In this document: piece after piece, positions 39,501-45,500 of the stretch
Layout of the letters: every line of letters begins with the position of its first letter
Numbering within the stretch: position 1 is the first letter of the stretch
DNA from: an uncultured Roseburia sp.
Lineage (GTDB): Bacteria > Bacillota > Clostridia > Lachnospirales > Lachnospiraceae
Assembly (NCBI GenBank): GCA_947088675.1
Contig: CAMUHN010000006.1
Location: 1-64,000, forward strand
Direction of reading: 5' to 3'
Length of the DNA stretch: 64,000 bases
Position numbers and translations under genes: made by a program
The notes under the pieces: generated by a model
What the model saw: the letters and a program-made list of their open reading frames with translations, nothing else
Told to the model about the DNA's origin: nothing
Databases searched by the model: none

Positions 39501-41603
39501 AGAGTTGGAACGTCTTATGAGGCATATCAGTTTGAAGAGATACCGTTAAAAGCGAAATGGTGTAATTATGATCTGGTAATGGAAGTAAATGAAGAGGAAG
39601 ACACTTACCGAATAGTAATGGAGTATAATGCAGATCTGTATCAGGAGGAAAGTATGTTCCTGTTTGCAGAGCAGTATTTGCAGCTGTTAAAAAATATTCT
39701 GGACCATCCGCAGGATATTATTATGGAAATCAGCGAATCAGGAAGAGAAGAGAAAACGCGGCTGTTAAAACAATGTAAGTCGGCGGCAGACCGTATACAG
39801 TATCAGTCAATCAATGAATTGCTGAAAGAGCAGGTAGTACATCATGGGCACAAGATTGCATTGAGAGATAAAAACGGCGATATTACATTTGATGAATTAT
39901 ATAAACGAGTGAATGCAATGGCGCGTTTTTTAAGAGACAACGGTTTGGGACGTAATCAATATGCGGTTATTATTTCCGATAAAAGCAGTCAGACAATCAT
40001 CAGTATATTGGCTGTCTTAAGGGCGGGCGGCGCTTATGTGCCGATTGACAGGGAACTGCCGTCAGACAGAATATTATATATAATAGAAGATTGCAAACCG
40101 CAGGTTCTGATCTATAAAAACATCTCCGCAAAATTAAAAGAGAAACTGGATCATTTCAACTGCGCGCTGGCAGATCTGGGTCAGGATAAGATTTTTGCGC
40201 AGAGTGATGCAGAGCTGCCGGATCAGAATGAGAAAAACGACCTGGCCTATTTAATTTATACATCGGGTACAACCGGGAAACCGAAAGGAGTTATGATAGA
40301 ACATGAGGGTGTGATACGATTAAGCACATACTACAGAACTCATACTGATCTGACCGAAGACGATATCATGCTGCAGTTTGCAAATATCACATTTGATGCA
40401 ATGACTGCGGAATTATCCGTTAGTATTTTTGCAGGAAACACATTATGTGTAATTGATCAGGATATGCAAAAATCTGTACATAAACTGTCTGAATATATTC
40501 GACAAAACAGAATCAGCATGGCAATTTTGCCGCCAAACATTGTTCCGTTTTTGGATATCAGTTCGTTAAAAACTTTAATTACGGCAGGTTCCGAACTGCC
40601 GGCAGAGCAGTACGACAATATCATAAAAACAAACCGTGGGTTACAGTATAGAAATGAATACGGGCCGACAGAGGCGACGGTATGCGCGGCAATCTGGAAT
40701 ATGGATCAGCAGAACAGACGAAGAATACCGATTGGAAAAGCGATTGCCGGAAAATCAGTCTATATTATGAATGGAAATAATCTGTGCGGCGTCAATATAC
40801 CGGGAGAAATATGTATAGGAGGAAAGGGACTGGCAAGAGGATATTTAAATATGCCTGCATTAACCGCAGAAAAATTTACTGACAATCCATTTGAGGCAGG
40901 CAGACTATACAGAACAGGAGATATCGGAAGACTTCTGTCGGACGGGAATATTGATTTCCTTGGAAGAATGGACGATCAGGTCAAGCTGAATGGATTTCGA
41001 ATTGAACTGGAGGAAATTGAAAAAAATATCAGATCAATGCCGGGCGTCGCAGATGCAGTTGTAACTGTTAAAAAGACGGACAGACAGGTATTGTGCGCCT
41101 ATATTAAAATGAATGATTCGGCTCACAGCGACAGGAGACAGGTCTGTCAATGGCTGTCAGAAAGAATACCGGGATATATGCTGCCGCATTATTATGCATT
41201 CATCCGGGAAATTCCATTGACAAAAAACGGAAAAATTGACTATGAAAAGCTTCCATATGAAAAAAGCGAGAATTTCAGGGAGTATACGCCTCCGCGGACG
41301 CCGGCTGAAAAAAGTCTGATTGAAGAAGCAAAACTGGTTCTGGATGTAAATAAAATAGGTATATATGATGAATATTATCTGGTCGGCGGAGATTCCATTA
41401 AGGCGATAGAGCTGGTAAACAGGCTGTATGAGAAAGGATACCGCCTGGAAGTGGTTGATGTTTTAAAAAGAAATGTATTTGCGGAGATTGCAATGTGTAT
41501 GGAACGGACCAGAACGGAGGAGATACTTCCGGAGATGACATTGGAAGAGAGCGAAATCAGCGCCATAAATCAATTTTTTCAGGAAAAATTTAACTTTGCG
41601 TAA
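33579..41603 (+). CDS. NRPS, A-T-C-A-T-C-A-T (predicted Ser, unknown, hydrophobic/aromatic)
   Basis: 2674 residues and no condensation domain at the start, so it should initiate a chain. A1 (about 20-500) has pocket D-V-W-H-F-S-L-I-D (Ser); carrier Ser559. C1 has His739-His740. A2 (about 1045-1530) has pocket D-P-E-D-I-G-H-V-D, which matches no code I know; two acidic residues suggest a basic or diamino substrate. Carrier Ser1585. C2 has His1761-His1762. A3 (about 2080-2550) has pocket D-A-A-I-I-A-E-V-C, hydrophobic, perhaps aromatic. The last carrier, Ser2606 in VGGDSIKA, is the form usually followed by an epimerase or a transfer to a separate protein. It ends ~70 residues later with no thioesterase. 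An AAGGAG site precedes the ATG. The C domain of the C-A-T-E protein is the best acceptor. Confidence 0.93.
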   Translation: MDNVIKKSNDTEKTYSSESLIQKFEKNANNYPQNIAIESDAGGITYAQLNNKANAIGKKLKDCGIGRNDVVAVCIRRSTEMIEAIYGILKAGAAYLPLDPEFPQQRLNYMISDACPKAVFVIDQANARKFNEKKLKVIDLKTDIPDGNYDNLNIQNEPDDTAYVIYTSGTTGNPKGVMNRHLSLKNRIEWMDDQYALHPDDVILQKTTVTFDVSVWEILWWGMKGARTAILKPGGERDPSEICNAIYKYHITTIHFVPSMFQAFLTYISENKEITEKLTCLRKVFLSGEALKVKQVEQFWSFFKYRDIHLVNLYGPTEAAIDVTYYECKEKQDIIPIGKPISNIKIHIVKNFEECGIQDAGELCIAGVGLAKGYINQSELTKKFFVANPFDGGIMYRSGDLARWLPDGNIEFLGRIDNQVKIRGIRVELGEIESKLTEIKEISQAVVVEKEDKSGLKAIYAYLISSQKLDIREIKAKLRKLLPDYMIPGYMMQIDQIPVNRNGKLDRNALPKIKQQRYAEYAEAENECQRNLISIFKNVLRIEEPVGIDDSFFDLGGHSLRAAYLSNSIMKMYRRHVSVEDIYQYPTVRKLSAFMQQLSGESKADSLRHIQTVVKYPMSYAQRNIYLAQIRNPAEASYNIVSCYKIVGVFDKKRFEKAVRETVRKNEILRTAFKEEQGNLYQLIYDEIKTNVEYEENLTDSIREIYLNYPKPFDLAMLPLFRIKIVSARDGYYMLLDIHHIISDGTGTEIFLEMLIDEYHNRAGEIEFQYKDYSEWERKQDYSSQREYWRKELSQITGRLNLPADKIRTRIRSDRGGSISCGIDPSLKGALVSFCRENNCSEYMVLLSVFMVLLHKYSRQNDILVGTPVSGRGSLETQGMLGMFVNTVVMRGRPDKKIRFTDFLKEVSQTAFLAYANQNYPFELLVSDLEDHTDRAFNNLFDVMFIMQNTEKLHSNDVEFTLEPIRLPEVVSKFDITLEVLEENEGYELVWEYSYDLYHKQTAEIMLSHYVELLRQAIENPSFPLEQLNVLSENEEERILHGFNPGHFVLKKETGIYHEFVKSVEKYPHRVAVIEHEREITYYGLFQKAASIAGRLREYGVEQNSFVPLILEKGISCIAAIMGVLQAGAAFVPVDRNYPLKRIEYILKDCNARIVICEETDRELGKMLKSMKISEIRTGNEPPAYNMEKNPIAYRQDDLAYLIYTSGTTGNPKGVMIEQRGLLELCQDFSSKFCLEPGKRILNHTNISFDPFIEEVFPALLSGAALVVSPPKAQENMRLLCDFMYEKQVDIADFCPLVLSELLPHLKKKHCVKQIICGGDNLPAALINEVRKLEIELYNHYGPSEITVDATSYLCTGDTRNIIGKPFAGKKVYIMNENQLCGIGIPGEICIEGNGVARGYLNTAESGAFVESPFHEKNRMYRSGDLGRWLPDGNIEYLGRIDKQVKINGIRIELSEIETVIKRSEQVRDAVVAAQEYNGEHVLAAYIVSEQAEEKGAGSLKEEISNILPAYMMPSFWFFIDAVPVTTNGKVDYNQLSKFFLPQEGNEKDRPRNERENKVCNLFKEILMLRSVGIFDNFFELGGHSLKAIYLVNRMEDEFGKRLSVRDIYRNPTVASISKIIGNRKQEERIPANDCSRAEMSYAQRAIYITDQLDESGMLYNITKCYKIVGKLKLSDLQQAFRIIVQKNEILRTVFQVIDGVFMQIIQEQTETEISYRKLNQKKIEDAVEEIRKPFHLQTGPLVRLTYIEDDKQACILIEMHHIISDGTSFNLFVDQLLKLCNGFKVKENRLQYKDYSIWHNKKDSAEEKQYWLTQLADYPQNVEIMPDYARKKIRSMRGSSIQKMIDRETCLAVKKFALDYNYSEYMILLSAYLILLKRYGRQEDMIVGCPMSGRIHTDIDEMLGMFVNTVPIRCVVDENQIYRKFLDEIKEITLSAYDYQDYPFEKMLEELGVKSEPSRNPLYDTVFVLQNTYRVGTSYEAYQFEEIPLKAKWCNYDLVMEVNEEEDTYRIVMEYNADLYQEESMFLFAEQYLQLLKNILDHPQDIIMEISESGREEKTRLLKQCKSAADRIQYQSINELLKEQVVHHGHKIALRDKNGDITFDELYKRVNAMARFLRDNGLGRNQYAVIISDKSSQTIISILAVLRAGGAYVPIDRELPSDRILYIIEDCKPQVLIYKNISAKLKEKLDHFNCALADLGQDKIFAQSDAELPDQNEKNDLAYLIYTSGTTGKPKGVMIEHEGVIRLSTYYRTHTDLTEDDIMLQFANITFDAMTAELSVSIFAGNTLCVIDQDMQKSVHKLSEYIRQNRISMAILPPNIVPFLDISSLKTLITAGSELPAEQYDNIIKTNRGLQYRNEYGPTEATVCAAIWNMDQQNRRRIPIGKAIAGKSVYIMNGNNLCGVNIPGEICIGGKGLARGYLNMPALTAEKFTDNPFEAGRLYRTGDIGRLLSDGNIDFLGRMDDQVKLNGFRIELEEIEKNIRSMPGVADAVVTVKKTDRQVLCAYIKMNDSAHSDRRQVCQWLSERIPGYMLPHYYAFIREIPLTKNGKIDYEKLPYEKSENFREYTPPRTPAEKSLIEEAKLVLDVNKIGIYDEYYLVGGDSIKAIELVNRLYEKGYRLEVVDVLKRNVFAEIAMCMERTRTEEILPEMTLEESEISAINQFFQEKFNFA

Positions 41604-41619
41604 ATCGTAATTATGTTTT

Positions 41620-41668
41620 CAGGCGGGGCAGCCATATTGCGGGCTGCATCCTGCCTGTTTGACTTTTG
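41620..41668 (+). terminator. Probable terminator after the NRPS cluster
   Basis: An interrupted hairpin pairs CAGGC (41620-41624) with GCCTG (41653-41657) and, inside it, GCAGCC (41628-41633) with GGCTGC (41642-41647). A T-rich stretch follows the stem. It starts 16 bases after the NRPS stop and coincides with the return to higher GC. Confidence 0.6.
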
Positions 41669-41689
41669 ACAGTAAAAGCGGAGTTCCCG

Positions 41690-41731
41690 TTTACATCCAT
41701 TCCAAAAGTGTGGTATAATCAGTATACCACA
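41690..41731 (+). promoter_or_regulatory. Promoter with a perfect palindrome over the -10 box
   Basis: TTTACA at 41690-41695 and TATAAT at 41714-41719 with an 18-base spacer. A perfect 9-bp inverted repeat (TGTGGTATA at 41709-41717, TATACCACA at 41723-41731, 5-base loop) spans the -10 box and the start region. This is the geometry of a repressor operator. The downstream gene begins at 41753. Confidence 0.75.
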
Positions 41732-41752
41732 AATAACGGGGAGGGGAACGTC

Positions 41753-42931
41753 ATGTTTACAGATAATCTGCTGGCTCATTTTACCGGCGAATACAAAACA
41801 GGAAGATTCGGCAAAAAAATGGAAACGGAATTGTCGGTGCTGGATGAATTTATCAAAGGCAAAGGCGCGGAGGTGTTTGACGGGAGGCTTAGCGAGAGGG
41901 ATTTTCGGCTGGAATATGCGCAGATTCGGGACATCAGAAAAACGCAGTACGAGGGCATTCCCTGTCTGTCCATTGAATACGCAGATATCCATGCGATTGT
42001 CAGCGACAACAAACCGGTTACACTGATCTTCCCAAATCTGGCCAACCCGGACGAAGCGGTGCGGATGGTTACGTCAATAAAAAGCAAAATCGAAGAAAAG
42101 CGTCAGAGAGAATGGCAGCAGGAACAGGAGGAAAAGGAGCGCAAAGAGAGGGAAGCAATGCAGTATATGGAAGACTGCAGATCCTTTTACAACGACTGCT
42201 ACCAGTTCCATATTACGGCGCAGGGCAATCCGGTCTATGAGCTGGCCAGCGGCGAGATGCAGTTTGCAGGCATCTATATCGATCAGGAGAAGAATATTAA
42301 TTTTCTGAAAATAGACGGAAATACAAAAGAAGAAAGCAACGCCTGCATCCGGTATGACAAAATTCATTATTACGAAAAAGCCGGAAGCATCCATTACACA
42401 ACCGATATCAAAGGTTCCGGCACAAACTTCGGCGGGAGCATTTCGGGAGGATCCGTCTCAACGCTGGCCGGTATCTTCGGCGGGCTTTTGTTTGGGCCGA
42501 TGGGAATGGCGGCGGGGGCGATGCTGACGCATAAACCGGCGCAGATGGAAAGTCCGACCACCGTATTTGACATTTCATCCGATGTACATAAAATCGACGA
42601 CAGAAGCGTAATTTTAAATTATTATTCCGATGCAAAGCAGCAGCTGCTCGATATTGAGCTGCCGTCGGAGATCTACAATTTTCTGCAGACGCACCTGCCG
42701 GAAAAGAGATACGGAATCGTGCTGGAAATCGAGAGAAAAGATGCGGTCAGACAGAACGAAGCGAGTACACAGGGTGCGATTGAGGGGGCTTCCGTCGCAG
42801 CGATTGCCCAGAACGACGATATGGACCTGTTTGAGAAGCGCATTAAAAAATTAAAGATGATGTACGAAAACGGGATATTATCGGAACAGGAATTTACGGA
42901 CGAGAAGAAGAGACTGTTAAGCGAACTCTGA
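41753..42931 (+). CDS. SHOCT-domain protein with Gly-rich membrane-like segment
   Basis: 392 residues. The N-terminal ~100 residues form an alternating strand/turn domain of unknown family that could be PH- or GRAM-like. A long Glu/Lys/Arg helix follows (about 105-135), then a second beta domain. A Gly/Ala-rich hydrophobic stretch at about 230-260 could insert in a membrane. The last ~35 residues (LFEKRIKKLKMMYENG, then LSEQEF) match the SHOCT motif, which is found at the ends of many unrelated proteins. The start at 41753 has GGGGAGGGGAA upstream; an in-frame ATG 87 bases earlier lies before the promoter. The palindromic promoter suggests single-gene regulation. Confidence 0.7.
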   Translation: MFTDNLLAHFTGEYKTGRFGKKMETELSVLDEFIKGKGAEVFDGRLSERDFRLEYAQIRDIRKTQYEGIPCLSIEYADIHAIVSDNKPVTLIFPNLANPDEAVRMVTSIKSKIEEKRQREWQQEQEEKERKEREAMQYMEDCRSFYNDCYQFHITAQGNPVYELASGEMQFAGIYIDQEKNINFLKIDGNTKEESNACIRYDKIHYYEKAGSIHYTTDIKGSGTNFGGSISGGSVSTLAGIFGGLLFGPMGMAAGAMLTHKPAQMESPTTVFDISSDVHKIDDRSVILNYYSDAKQQLLDIELPSEIYNFLQTHLPEKRYGIVLEIERKDAVRQNEASTQGAIEGASVAAIAQNDDMDLFEKRIKKLKMMYENGILSEQEFTDEKKRLLSEL

Positions 42932-42963
42932 TTATGGTGTGAAGACAGGAGATGGAGGAAAAA

Positions 42964-44169
42964 ATGATCTACAGTGACTTTTTTGGAGAAAAACTTTCGC
43001 TGCTGGGTTTTGGAACGATGCGGCTTCCGCTTAAGCCAGACGGGCCGGAGCAGACAGTGGACGAGGATGCGGTGCGGGAAATGACGGCATACGCGATAGA
43101 AAACGGCGTTAATTATTTTGATACGGCCTGGCCGTATCACGGCGGCGAGTCGGAACGCATCATCGGGCGGATTTTAAAAGACTATCCAAGGGAATCGTTT
43201 TTTCTTGCGACAAAGTATCCCGGGCATCAGATCAGCCGGACATACCATCCCCGGGAAATATTCGAGGAGCAGCTGGAAAAATGTCAGGTAAACTATTTTG
43301 ATTATTATCTGCTGCACAATGTTTATGAAAAATCGATTCGGACATATACCGATTCGAGGTGGAATATCATAGAATATTTTATCAGGCAAAAACAGTTGGG
43401 CAGAATCCGGCATCTGGGATTTTCCAGCCATGGGGGAGTTGACAATCTGAGAGAATTTTTAGACGGGTATGGGGATAAGATGGAGTTTTGTCAGATTCAG
43501 CTGAACTATATTGACTGGACGCTGCAGCAGGCAAAAGAAAAATATGAACTGTTAACGGAGCGTGGGATTCCGGTCTGGGTGATGGAGCCTGTGCGGGGAG
43601 GCAGGCTTGCAGAACTTCCCTGCGACAAAGAGGCTCGTCTGAAAGCGCTGCGCCCCGGGGAGAGCGCCGCGTCATGGGCGTTTCGCTGGCTGATGGGACT
43701 TCCCAATGTGAAGATGATATTAAGCGGGATGTCCGACATGGAGCAGATGAAAGACAACGTCAGGACATTTTCAAAGAGAGATCCGCTTGGGGAAGAGGAG
43801 CAGAAAGCAGTCTTTGAGATTGCGGAGCAGATGAAAGACAGGATTCCATGTACCTCATGCAGGTACTGCTGCGACGGCTGTCCCAAAGGGCTTGATATCC
43901 CGTTTCTTCTTTCCTGTCTCAATGAGATACGTTTTTCACCAAATATGAACGTGCGGATGCGCATCGACGCACTGCCTGAGGAGAAGCGGCCTGCGGCCTG
44001 TATCGGCTGCGGTCTGTGTGAGAAAATCTGCCCGCAGAAAATTAAAGTGCCAAAAGCGATCAGAGAACTTAGCGAGGCGCTGCAGAAGATTCCGAGCTGG
44101 GAAGAAATCTGTAAAGAACGCGATCTTGCAGCAGAGCGGGGCAGGATAAAAAAAGACGGCCGGTCATAG
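42964..44169 (+). CDS. Aldo/keto reductase with two 4Fe-4S clusters
   Basis: 401 residues. Residues 1-270 are an aldo/keto reductase barrel, with an FGTMRLPL opening, the ATKYPG Lys and the catalytic-like YYLLHNV strand. The C-terminal ~110 residues contain one four-Cys cluster (CTSCRYCCDGCP) and a ferredoxin-type CIGCGLCEKICP motif. Fused Fe-S aldo/keto reductases are common in Clostridia and may pass electrons between ferredoxin and a nicotinamide or quinone-type substrate; the substrate is unknown. ATG at 42964 is preferred because GGAGG lies 5 bases upstream; an in-frame ATG at 42952 lacks a proper site. Confidence 0.88.
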   Translation: MIYSDFFGEKLSLLGFGTMRLPLKPDGPEQTVDEDAVREMTAYAIENGVNYFDTAWPYHGGESERIIGRILKDYPRESFFLATKYPGHQISRTYHPREIFEEQLEKCQVNYFDYYLLHNVYEKSIRTYTDSRWNIIEYFIRQKQLGRIRHLGFSSHGGVDNLREFLDGYGDKMEFCQIQLNYIDWTLQQAKEKYELLTERGIPVWVMEPVRGGRLAELPCDKEARLKALRPGESAASWAFRWLMGLPNVKMILSGMSDMEQMKDNVRTFSKRDPLGEEEQKAVFEIAEQMKDRIPCTSCRYCCDGCPKGLDIPFLLSCLNEIRFSPNMNVRMRIDALPEEKRPAACIGCGLCEKICPQKIKVPKAIRELSEALQKIPSWEEICKERDLAAERGRIKKDGRS

Positions 44170-44232
44170 GCATTTGCGGAAAGTTCATCCGAAAAAACCA
44201 GTTTTTTCAATGAAAAAAAATAGGAATGGTAC

Positions 44233-44261
44233 TTTACAAATCAGTGGAAAAATAAGATAAT
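44233..44261 (+). promoter_or_regulatory. Promoter of the mecA-like gene
   Basis: TTTACA at 44233-44238 and GATAAT at 44256-44261, spacer 17 bases, about 60 bases before the coding start. The 152-base gap upstream of the gene also contains an A/T-rich hairpin too weak to call a terminator. Confidence 0.55.
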
Positions 44262-44321
44262 GATAACACGAAACCAAACAGTGATCATGTAGATTGTGCT
44301 TAAAAAGCGGATGGGATACAT

Positions 44322-45050
44322 ATGGAGATTAAACGTATAGGAGAGAATCAGGTTCGGTGTGCACTGACGGAGGAAGAGATTCAGGCCATGGGATTTGAGA
44401 TTGACGATATTATCGGTGACAGTGAGATGACGCAGAAATTTATGCGTGATGTTCTTGAGATTATCGAAGAGCGCGAGAATATCAATATGGAAAAAATATC
44501 GCCGATGGTGCGGGCGGAGCTGCTGCAGGACCACAGTATGGCGATTACCTTTGGCGGAGAGACGGAACTGTCATTTAAGGATCTTCTTGAGACTGTAAAC
44601 CGGCTGATGAATCAGCTGAATCCGGAGCGCATGGAGAAGTTTCGAACAGGGACGCATGAGGAAAAACGTCAGCTGATCGAAAGCATGCTTTCCGGTGTGG
44701 GGAAAGATACATCCGGCAAAGAGAAAAAAGAATCCTCCTCGAAAGAGCGCTATGATAAGGGCGTTATGACATGCGCCGTATATTTCTATGATCTTGAGGA
44801 GATGATTGCAATGTGCAAAAAATGCGATCTTCCGCAGAAGCCGAAGAGCAGCCTTTACAAATTTGAAGGGGATTATTATCTGCTGCTTGATTTTGAAGGA
44901 TTTACAAAGGAGCAGATGCGTCCGTATGCGCTTTGCTTTGTGGAATATGACGAGGGACATATCTCTGATAATACGCAGCTTGCCGAGTTGATGGAGCATG
45001 GGGAATGCATGATCAAAAAAGACGCGCTTTCCGTTTTAACAGAGTTGTAG
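44322..45050 (+). CDS. mecA: MecA-family adaptor protein
   Basis: 242 residues. The N-terminal MEIKRI opening followed by a GFEIDDI block, an acidic linker (about 115-150, Lys/Glu/Ser-rich) and a C-terminal mixed alpha/beta domain are the MecA layout. In Bacillus, MecA feeds substrates such as ComK to the ClpCP protease through its C-terminal domain. The linker separates the substrate-binding N-terminal domain from the Clp-binding C-terminal domain, as expected. The gene stands alone under its own promoter. In this anaerobe the substrate is not known. Confidence 0.85.
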   Translation: MEIKRIGENQVRCALTEEEIQAMGFEIDDIIGDSEMTQKFMRDVLEIIEERENINMEKISPMVRAELLQDHSMAITFGGETELSFKDLLETVNRLMNQLNPERMEKFRTGTHEEKRQLIESMLSGVGKDTSGKEKKESSSKERYDKGVMTCAVYFYDLEEMIAMCKKCDLPQKPKSSLYKFEGDYYLLLDFEGFTKEQMRPYALCFVEYDEGHISDNTQLAELMEHGECMIKKDALSVLTEL

Positions 45051-45094
45051 TTTGTAATGTACTTAAATTTATACTTTCCTTTTTACGCAAGATA

Positions 45095-45103
45095 TGCTAT
45101 GAT
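45095..45103 (+). promoter_or_regulatory. Extended -10 promoter
   Basis: TGC followed directly by TATGAT (TGnTATGAT at 45095-45103), with only a weak -35 17 bases upstream. It lies 41 bases before the small gene that starts at 45144. Confidence 0.45.
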
Positions 45104-45143
45104 AACTCTCGTGTGTAACAAGATATGGTGGTGGAGGTAAATT

Positions 45144-45329
45144 ATGGCAGCAGAGAAAGCAAGAGAACAACTCGAGGAAAACAAGCGCAGTCTTTTGGTT
45201 CAGGCATATCGTATGAGGCAGGAACATCCGCATATGTCGCCGGTTGGGATTGAATGTGAAATGTATGCGTCGATCATGCGGGAAGTGAGCGAGATTACAT
45301 ACAGACTGCAGAGGTTTGCTGAAGCTTAA
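45144..45329 (+). CDS. Small conserved-looking helical protein, unknown function
   Basis: 61 residues, not recognised. It is strongly helical and charged, with an AREQLEENK opening and a MSPVGIECEMYASI centre, and it has no signal peptide or membrane helix. Support for a real gene comes from an excellent GGTGGAGGTAA site, its own extended -10 promoter, and a strong terminator 50 bases after the stop. That makes it a single-gene unit. It could be a small regulatory or adaptor protein; nothing in the sequence shows which. Confidence 0.65.
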   Translation: MAAEKAREQLEENKRSLLVQAYRMRQEHPHMSPVGIECEMYASIMREVSEITYRLQRFAEA

Positions 45330-45378
45330 AGACGAAATAGAGAAGTATACTTTGCCGGGTTTCATCCCCGGGGAGAAC

Positions 45379-45420
45379 AGACAGGATTTCGGTTTCTTGC
45401 GATATCCTGTCTTTTTCTTT
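45379..45420 (+). terminator. Rho-independent terminator
   Basis: A 9-bp perfect stem (AGACAGGAT at 45379-45387, ATCCTGTCT at 45404-45412) with a 16-base loop, followed by TTTTCTTT. It closes the 61-residue gene's unit, and the promoter of the next gene starts 21 bases later. Confidence 0.85.
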
Positions 45421-45440
45421 TGTTTTGGAGACGCTTCAAA

Positions 45441-45469
45441 TTGACAGCAATCTGAAAAGGGAATATACT
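45441..45469 (+). promoter_or_regulatory. Strong sigma-A-type promoter
   Basis: Perfect TTGACA at 45441-45446 and TATACT at 45464-45469 with a 17-base spacer. It lies 31 bases before the polyphosphate phosphotransferase start at 45501. Confidence 0.8.
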
Positions 45470-45500
45470 AAAAGGAAGAAAACTGTTGGAGGAGAGGGAT

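Larger units (their letters stand above)
12212..41603 (+). other. Nonribosomal peptide biosynthetic gene cluster with aminohydroxybenzoate pathway
   Basis: Sixteen + strand genes, many overlapping, with clearly lower GC than both flanks. Core: three NRPS proteins with five adenylation domains and one epimerase. Tailoring and supply: Sfp-type transferase, two free carrier proteins, one free adenylating ligase, a GriI/GriH-like pair for 3-amino-4-hydroxybenzoate, a radical-SAM aminomutase, and three BtrH-like proteins. Export and protection: ABC-F protein and paired ABC exporter. No thioesterase, reductase or terminal condensation domain is present, and no dedicated regulator is encoded. From module types I infer the order 33,579 (Ser-X-aromatic), then 13,350 (D-Ser), then 24,173 (Gly), with aminohydroxybenzoate attached at one end. 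The order and attachment are hypotheses. Confidence 0.85.

Noticed and set aside
12114..41752. Insertion site repeats or attachment sites at the edges of the AT-rich island
   Set aside because: Comparison of the two boundary gaps by eye showed no shared direct or inverted repeat and no integrase.
44191..44208. Hairpin GAAAAAAC/GTTTTTTC after the aldo/keto reductase gene
   Set aside because: Almost only A-T pairs, minimal loop and no separate T tract; too weak to call a terminator.
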